From JAVVEZ01 sp032250895 (GTDB lineage: Bacteria > Pseudomonadota > Gammaproteobacteria > Pseudomonadales > Pseudohongiellaceae): DNA of 47,434 nt. The stretch is taken from positions 1 to 47,434 of the forward strand of contig JAVVEZ010000020.1 of NCBI GenBank assembly GCA_032250895.1, read 5' to 3'. Below, piece by piece: positions 42,506 to 47,434 of this stretch; positions within the stretch are counted from its first letter, which is position 1, and each line of letters starts with the position of its first letter. The notes below the pieces were generated by a model. That model was given only the letters and a program-made list of their open reading frames with translations, had not been told where the DNA came from and ran no database searches. The position numbers and the translations under genes are program-made.

Positions 42506-44827
42506 ATGATGTCGATTTCCCATCGTATAGCCGACGAACTGGCTGTCAAAGAAACCCAGGTGGCCGCCGCCATTGCTCTGCTGGATGAAGGTGCAACGGT
42601 GCCTTTTGTGGCGCGTTATCGCAAGGAAGCCACCGGCGGCCTGGACGATATCGCCCTGCGCGCGTTGGAGAGCAGGCTCTCCTATTTGCGCGATCTGGAA
42701 GAGAGGCGCCAGGTAATTCTCAAAAGTATCGAGGAACAGGGCAAGCTGAATCCGGCACTGGCGCAGGCCCTGCGGGAGGCCGAGACGAAAAACCGGCTTG
42801 AAGACTTGTATCTGCCTTACAAACCCAAGCGCCGCACCAAGGCGCAGATTGCCCGTGAGGCCGGGCTGGAACCGCTGGCATTGGCGCTGCGCGAGGATCC
42901 CCGGCTCGATCCCGAAGTCGCGGCGCAGGCATATATCAAGCCGGACCAGGGCATTGCCGATGGCAAGGCGGCGCTGGATGGTGCGCGTCAGATTCTGATG
43001 GAGCAGTTTGCGGAAGATGCCGATCTCCTGCACGTGTTGCGCAGCTATCTCTGGGACCGTGGCTTCATTTCGTCCCGGGTGATCGCGGGCAAGGAGGCGG
43101 AAGGTGCCAAGTTTGCGGACTATTTCGACTATGACGAAGCCATCAGCAAAATACCCTCCCATCGTGCCCTGGCTTTGTTCCGGGGCCGCAACGAAAACAT
43201 CCTGCAGCTGACGCTCGGACTTCCGGACGAGGAAGCGCTGGAAACGCATCCCTGTGCCGCCATGATCGCGACGCATTTTGGCATCCGCCAGCAGGGCCGG
43301 GCCGGTGATGCCTGGATGGCGGAAACCGTACGCTGGACCTGGAAGATCAAAATCTTCACGCACCTGGATGTGGAATTGAAGATGCGTCTGAAGGAGGCCG
43401 CAGAGAGCGAGGCCATCAAGGTCTTTGCCGCCAATCTGAAGGACCTGATGCTGGCGGCACCGGCCGGTCCGAAGGCCACACTGGGCCTGGATCCGGGCAT
43501 TCGCACCGGGGTCAAGGTGGCCGTGGTGGACAGCACCGGCAAGCTGGTCGACCACACGACGATTTATCCCTTGCCACCCCGCAATCAATGGGACGAGTCC
43601 ATCGCCGGCATTGCCGCACTGTGCGCCAGACATCAGGTAAAGCTGATCAGCATCGGCAACGGCACCGCCTCCCGGGAAACCGACAAGCTGGCCCGGGAAG
43701 TGATCAGGAAACATCCGGGCCTGGGGCTCAATGCCCTGGTGGTTTCCGAGGCCGGCGCGTCTGTCTATTCGGCCTCGGAGCTGGCCTCGAAGGAATTTCC
43801 CGATATCGATGTGTCGATTCGTGGCGCGATCTCGATAGCCCGGCGCCTGCAGGATCCACTGGCGGAGCTGGTGAAAATCGAGCCCAAGGCCATTGGTGTC
43901 GGCCAGTACCAGCACGATGTCAGCCAGACCCAGTTGGCCAGAAGCCTGAATACCGTCGTGGAGGACTGTGTCAACGCGGTGGGTGTGGATGTGAATATGG
44001 CCTCCGTGCCCTTGCTGGCCCAGGTCTCCGGGCTGAGCCAGACCATGGCCGAAAACATCGTGGAGTTTCGCAATACCAATGGTCCCTTTCCAAACCGGCA
44101 GGCTCTGCTGAAAGTGCCCCGCCTCGGCCCCAAGGCCTTCGAACAGGCTGCGGGTTTTCTGCGCATCATGGCCGGGGACAATCCTCTGGACCGTTCCGCC
44201 GTCCACCCCGAGGCCTATGCCGTGGTGGAAAATATCATTGCCCGCAGCAAGCGCAGTGTGAACAGCATCATCGGGGATGTCGATTTCCTGAAAGCGCTGA
44301 ATGCCGATGATTTTACCAATGAGAAGTTCGGCAAACCGACGGTCGTGGACATTCTCAGGGAACTGGAAAAACCCGGACGCGATCCGCGCCCCGAATTCAG
44401 GGCGGCCACCTTCAGGGAAGGCGTGGAAGAGCTCAAGGACCTCGAGGTGAACATGATACTGGAAGGATCGGTTACCAATGTCACCAATTTTGGTGCCTTC
44501 GTGGATATCGGTGTGCATCAGGACGGTCTGGTGCATATTTCGGCATTGGCCAGCCGTTTTGTCAAAGACCCGAGGGATGTCGTCAAGGCCGGAGATGTGG
44601 TAAAAGTAAAAGTGTTGGAGGTGGATATTCCGCGCAGGCGCATTGCTCTGACGATGCGTCTGGATGATGATGGCAGCCAGCGTGCGCCGGAGCGGAAACG
44701 GGAGCAGCCGGATCGGGGCAGGCAGAAAGCGATGAAGACGACGCCCGGACAAGAGGGGTCCAGACAGATCAGGAGCAGTAATTCTGCACTGGCGGACGCC
44801 TTGTCCAGGGCTCTGAAAAAGGAGTGA
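42506..44827 (+). CDS. tex: Tex-family RNA-binding transcription accessory protein
   Basis: A 773-residue nucleic-acid-binding protein related to eukaryotic Spt6. The N-terminal helical region starts MMSISHRIADELAVKETQVAAA, then YRKEATGGLDD. A YqgF/RuvC-like domain (about 325-450) has LGLDPGIRTGVKVAVVD. Helix-hairpin-helix motifs lie near 500-560 (LLKVPRLGPKAFEQAAGFL). A C-terminal S1 domain (about 650-725) has GSVTNVTNFGAFVDIGVHQDGL. Length and order match the family. The basic tail is variable. Confidence 0.95.
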   Translation: MMSISHRIADELAVKETQVAAAIALLDEGATVPFVARYRKEATGGLDDIALRALESRLSYLRDLEERRQVILKSIEEQGKLNPALAQALREAETKNRLEDLYLPYKPKRRTKAQIAREAGLEPLALALREDPRLDPEVAAQAYIKPDQGIADGKAALDGARQILMEQFAEDADLLHVLRSYLWDRGFISSRVIAGKEAEGAKFADYFDYDEAISKIPSHRALALFRGRNENILQLTLGLPDEEALETHPCAAMIATHFGIRQQGRAGDAWMAETVRWTWKIKIFTHLDVELKMRLKEAAESEAIKVFAANLKDLMLAAPAGPKATLGLDPGIRTGVKVAVVDSTGKLVDHTTIYPLPPRNQWDESIAGIAALCARHQVKLISIGNGTASRETDKLAREVIRKHPGLGLNALVVSEAGASVYSASELASKEFPDIDVSIRGAISIARRLQDPLAELVKIEPKAIGVGQYQHDVSQTQLARSLNTVVEDCVNAVGVDVNMASVPLLAQVSGLSQTMAENIVEFRNTNGPFPNRQALLKVPRLGPKAFEQAAGFLRIMAGDNPLDRSAVHPEAYAVVENIIARSKRSVNSIIGDVDFLKALNADDFTNEKFGKPTVVDILRELEKPGRDPRPEFRAATFREGVEELKDLEVNMILEGSVTNVTNFGAFVDIGVHQDGLVHISALASRFVKDPRDVVKAGDVVKVKVLEVDIPRRRIALTMRLDDDGSQRAPERKREQPDRGRQKAMKTTPGQEGSRQIRSSNSALADALSRALKKE

Positions 44828-44831
44828 AGTC

Positions 44832-46241
44832 ATGAAGATGCAGTGGTCAGAGGACACCTTTGCCATTGTGGTGGGCCTGGCCATCCTGGCCCTTGCCGCG
44901 CTGGCCTACATCATCCTGCCCTATGGCGCAGTCAGCGCAGAGTTGGCCCTTGCCGGACAGGCGGCGACGTTTGATGCCGCCGCCTGGCAGCCTTCAGCGG
45001 CGGCCAATGGGCTGACAGCCGCCCTTGAACAGCTGCTTGTCGGTCTGCCACGCTGGCACTTGAACCCTTTCGCCGCTTTTTCAGGGGCTTCACTGGCTGC
45101 CTTTGTAATGTTGAGCGCCATCCTGGCCGTGCTGTTCGGTGTCGGGCTCAGGCTTCTGAAGGAGCCGCTGGCACCTTTCCTGAAGGGTTTTGCATTGGTT
45201 TCGGTGGTCGCACTACTGGCCTATCTGTTGGCGGCGCAGAACGAATTCAAAAGTATGGGCCTGGGTTATGCGCTGTGGGCCATCATTCTGGGTCTGCTGA
45301 TCAGCAATACGGTTGGCATTCCCGAGGCCTGGCGCTCAGCCCTGAAGCAGGAGCTGTTCATCAAGGCCGGCCTGGTTCTGCTGGGCGCGGAAGTGTTGTT
45401 CGGCAAGATTCTGGCCATTGGCCTGCCGGGCATTTTCGTGGCCTGGATAGTGACGCCGATCGTATTGGTGAGCACCTATTGGTTCGGTCAGAAGATCCTC
45501 AGGATAGAGTCGAAAACGCTGAATATCACCATCAGTGCCGATATGTCTGTGTGCGGCGTGTCTGCGGCCATCGCCACCGCCGCCGCCTGCAAGGCCAAAA
45601 AAGAAGAACTGACCACGGCGATCGGCCTGTCCATGGTCTTTACCTCGGTGATGATGGTGGCCCTGCCGGCTTTCATCAATGCGGTGGGCATGCCGGAAGT
45701 GCTCGGTGGCGCCTGGATCGGCGGCACCATCGATGCCACCGGGGCTGTGGTCGCGGCTGGTGCCTTCCTGGGGGATACCGCGCTGAACGTGGCCGCCACC
45801 ATCAAGATGATCCAGAATATCCTGATCGGCGTGCTTGCCTTTGCGGTGGCGGTGTACTGGTCGGCCCGGGTGGACAAAACGGCGGGTCAGACTGTCACGG
45901 CGGTGGAAATCTGGCTGCGCTTTCCAAAATTCGTGCTGGGCTTTATCGCTGTCAGTGCATTTTTTTCGCTGCTTTATGAGCGTCTGGACAGCAATCTGTC
46001 CATTGTGTTGATTGAAAACGGGCTGTTGGAGTTCAGCTCGGACATGCGTAGTTGGCTGTTTTGCCTGGCCTTTGTCAGCATCGGCCTGGCGACCAATTTC
46101 AAAGCACTCAGCGCGCAGTTTTCCGGCGGTAAACCGTTCATTCTTTATATCTGCGGACAGAGCCTGAATCTGTGTCTGACATTGCTGATGGCCTGGCTGA
46201 TGTTCTATCAGGTCTTTCCGGAGATCACCAATGCGCTCTAA
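44832..46241 (+). CDS. YeiH-family (UPF0324) putative sulfate exporter
   Basis: A 469-residue membrane protein with about 11-12 helices. The signature region ADMSVCGVSAAIATAAACKAKKEE and GGTIDATGAVVAAGAFLG place it in the YeiH/UPF0324 group, annotated as putative sulfate exporters. It is about 120 residues longer than E. coli YeiH, the extra part being N-terminal (residues about 1-115, two more helices). It starts 4 bases after the tex stop behind GGAG, so it is probably co-transcribed. The substrate is not shown by the sequence. Confidence 0.88.
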   Translation: MKMQWSEDTFAIVVGLAILALAALAYIILPYGAVSAELALAGQAATFDAAAWQPSAAANGLTAALEQLLVGLPRWHLNPFAAFSGASLAAFVMLSAILAVLFGVGLRLLKEPLAPFLKGFALVSVVALLAYLLAAQNEFKSMGLGYALWAIILGLLISNTVGIPEAWRSALKQELFIKAGLVLLGAEVLFGKILAIGLPGIFVAWIVTPIVLVSTYWFGQKILRIESKTLNITISADMSVCGVSAAIATAAACKAKKEELTTAIGLSMVFTSVMMVALPAFINAVGMPEVLGGAWIGGTIDATGAVVAAGAFLGDTALNVAATIKMIQNILIGVLAFAVAVYWSARVDKTAGQTVTAVEIWLRFPKFVLGFIAVSAFFSLLYERLDSNLSIVLIENGLLEFSSDMRSWLFCLAFVSIGLATNFKALSAQFSGGKPFILYICGQSLNLCLTLLMAWLMFYQVFPEITNAL

Positions 46242-46452
46242 GCATCATGTCCTGGCGATCGGGCTGTTCTTGCTGTCCCTGTTGCTGTTGCAGCAGGGCA
46301 TCGTGCTGCTGGACCGGGTGGTCCCGGCATTTGGCACACAGGCCGGAATCATCATGGAACGTGACATCGATCCTGCGGCTCTTTTTTACACGCAAAGCCC
46401 ACTGGCACTGAATGCCGAAAAGAAAATCCGCAAAAGTCTGACGGCAGATTGA
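46231..46452 (+). CDS. Small single-pass membrane protein, unknown function
   Basis: A 73-residue protein that overlaps the YeiH-like gene by 11 bases. One hydrophobic helix (LAIGLFLLSLLLLQQGIVLL, residues 8-27) is followed by a charged C-terminal part ending KKIRKSLTAD. No family recognised. Its tight placement between a transporter and a PepSY protein suggests it is a real gene and perhaps an accessory subunit of one of them. Confidence 0.65.
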   Translation: MRSKHHVLAIGLFLLSLLLLQQGIVLLDRVVPAFGTQAGIIMERDIDPAALFYTQSPLALNAEKKIRKSLTAD

Positions 46453-46462
46453 GGTTTCCCAC

Positions 46463-47371
46463 GTGAATGACTGGCAGCGCTGGCTTCAGGCCCCGCAGAC
46501 CCTGTGGCTGCGCCGGGCCCTGTTTCAGGTGCATCTGTGGCTGGGCATCGGCTTTGGCCTGTATCTGCTGGTGATCAGTGTCAGCGGCAGCGCGGTGGTA
46601 TTGAGGCCCCAGTTCAGTCAGTGGTTCACGCCCAGCCGGGTGCCATCCACGGCCGGCGAAGCCCTGCGCGGGCAGGCTCTGGAAGCGAAGGTAGCCGAGG
46701 TCTACAGCGATGCGCAAGTGACCACAGTGGCGGTCTCGACCATTCCCGGGCGGGCCGTGTATGTGGCGATGACTCGCGAGGGCAGGGAGTACACCCGGTT
46801 TTTTGACCCCTATACCGGGACGGATCTGGGTGAGACCTTTCCGTGGCCGGTGCGGACCATGGAATGGCTGGTCAAACTTCATGATGATTTGCTGCTGGAT
46901 CGCACCGGCAGGCAAATAAACGGCTTGGGTGGCATGCTGCTGCTGTTGATGCTGATGACGGGGCTGGTGCTGTGGTGGCCGGGCCGTGCGCACTGGCGCA
47001 ATTCGCTGGTGATCAGACGCCGCAGTGCCAGGAGTCTGTTCTGGCAGTTGCATACGGTTCTTGGTTTGTGGTCATTGCTGTTGCTGTTGGTCTGGGGTCT
47101 CAGCGCCATTTATTTTGCCTTTCCCGCCCCCTTCGAATTCATCATCGACAGCTTTGATGCCGATCTCTACGATGCGGAACGGCCCGATGGCTGGCTGCTG
47201 TTGCTGCTGGATCTGCACTTTGGCCGCTTTGGCGGCCTGTGGGGGAGACTGACCTGGGTGGTACTGGGCTTGTTGCCGGCATTTATGTTCATTACCGGCT
47301 TCGTGCTCTGGTGGCGGCGGGTGGTGACAGGGCGTCTGAAGGAAAAATGGCTGCGCAGCTCAGCACCGTGA
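46463..47371 (+). CDS. PepSY-associated membrane protein
   Basis: A 302-residue inner-membrane protein starting at GTG 46463 behind GAGG. Helices lie near residues 20-48, 152-172, 190-215 and 260-285, with a periplasmic PepSY-type domain between the first two. Histidines in or beside the helices (QVHLWLGIGFGLYLL, LVKLHDDLLLD, QLHTVLGLWS) are the conserved heme-ligand-like positions of this family, which includes proteins linked to iron-siderophore reduction. No siderophore gene is in view. The last 63 bases of the window hold no gene that I can see. Confidence 0.88.
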   Translation: MNDWQRWLQAPQTLWLRRALFQVHLWLGIGFGLYLLVISVSGSAVVLRPQFSQWFTPSRVPSTAGEALRGQALEAKVAEVYSDAQVTTVAVSTIPGRAVYVAMTREGREYTRFFDPYTGTDLGETFPWPVRTMEWLVKLHDDLLLDRTGRQINGLGGMLLLLMLMTGLVLWWPGRAHWRNSLVIRRRSARSLFWQLHTVLGLWSLLLLLVWGLSAIYFAFPAPFEFIIDSFDADLYDAERPDGWLLLLLDLHFGRFGGLWGRLTWVVLGLLPAFMFITGFVLWWRRVVTGRLKEKWLRSSAP

Positions 47372-47434
47372 ATGAGTCTCTAGTATTTCGATCCATTAAT
47401 TTAGTTACAATTTAAGCAATATCTGTCATGCTCC

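Overview
The window is a chromosomal segment of a gammaproteobacterium that looks moderately GC-rich by eye. Two blocks have gene orders familiar from Pseudomonas-like genomes: TPR lipoprotein-lolB-ispE-tRNA-Gln-prs-rplY-pth-ychF-tRNA-Met facing away from hemA-prfA-prmC-moeB, and gatBAC facing away from mreBCD. LolB, IspE, RhlB, MreBCD and the GatCAB amidotransferase fit a Gram-negative rod of the Pseudomonadales/Oceanospirillales sphere. I cannot name the genus.

Region 1 (1-9258) is a urea-use operon read on the + strand. urtB (5' end outside the window), urtC, urtD and urtE encode the membrane and ATPase parts of a high-affinity urea ABC transporter. ureD, ureA, ureB, ureC, ureE, ureF and ureG encode nickel urease and its maturation factors. 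Many stops and starts overlap as ATGA or GTGA. A 67-residue membrane peptide with an HPGHG motif closes the run. The binding protein UrtA must lie off the left edge if present. Region 2 (9279-13636, - strand) is a two-gene signalling operon: a 1147-residue protein joining an NCS1-type transporter, a cysteine cluster, a histidine kinase and a receiver, followed with translational overlap by a LuxR-type response regulator. Its position suggests that it senses urea or a related nitrogen compound and controls region 1. This is the most interesting system here.

Region 3 (13637-18702) is accessory: a 1243-residue exported beta-helix protein and a convergent exported matrixin-like metalloprotease. 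Region 4 (18926-30824) is housekeeping: tRNA-Met, ychF, pth, rplY, prs, tRNA-Gln, ispE, lolB and a TPR lipoprotein on the - strand, then hemA, prfA, prmC and moeB on the + strand from a shared divergent promoter region. Region 5 (30830-34748) holds an unknown envelope protein, a YceI protein, a small lipoprotein, rhlB and a PA4642-like gene.

Region 6 (34808-40797) is gatC-gatA-gatB facing away from mreB-mreC-mreD. mreC appears to start at a rare ATT codon. Region 7 (40941-47371) holds a PKMT-like methyltransferase, tex, a YeiH-type transporter, a small membrane peptide and a PepSY membrane protein. The last three follow tex so tightly that they probably share its transcript. I see no insertion sequence, phage, CRISPR array or rRNA.
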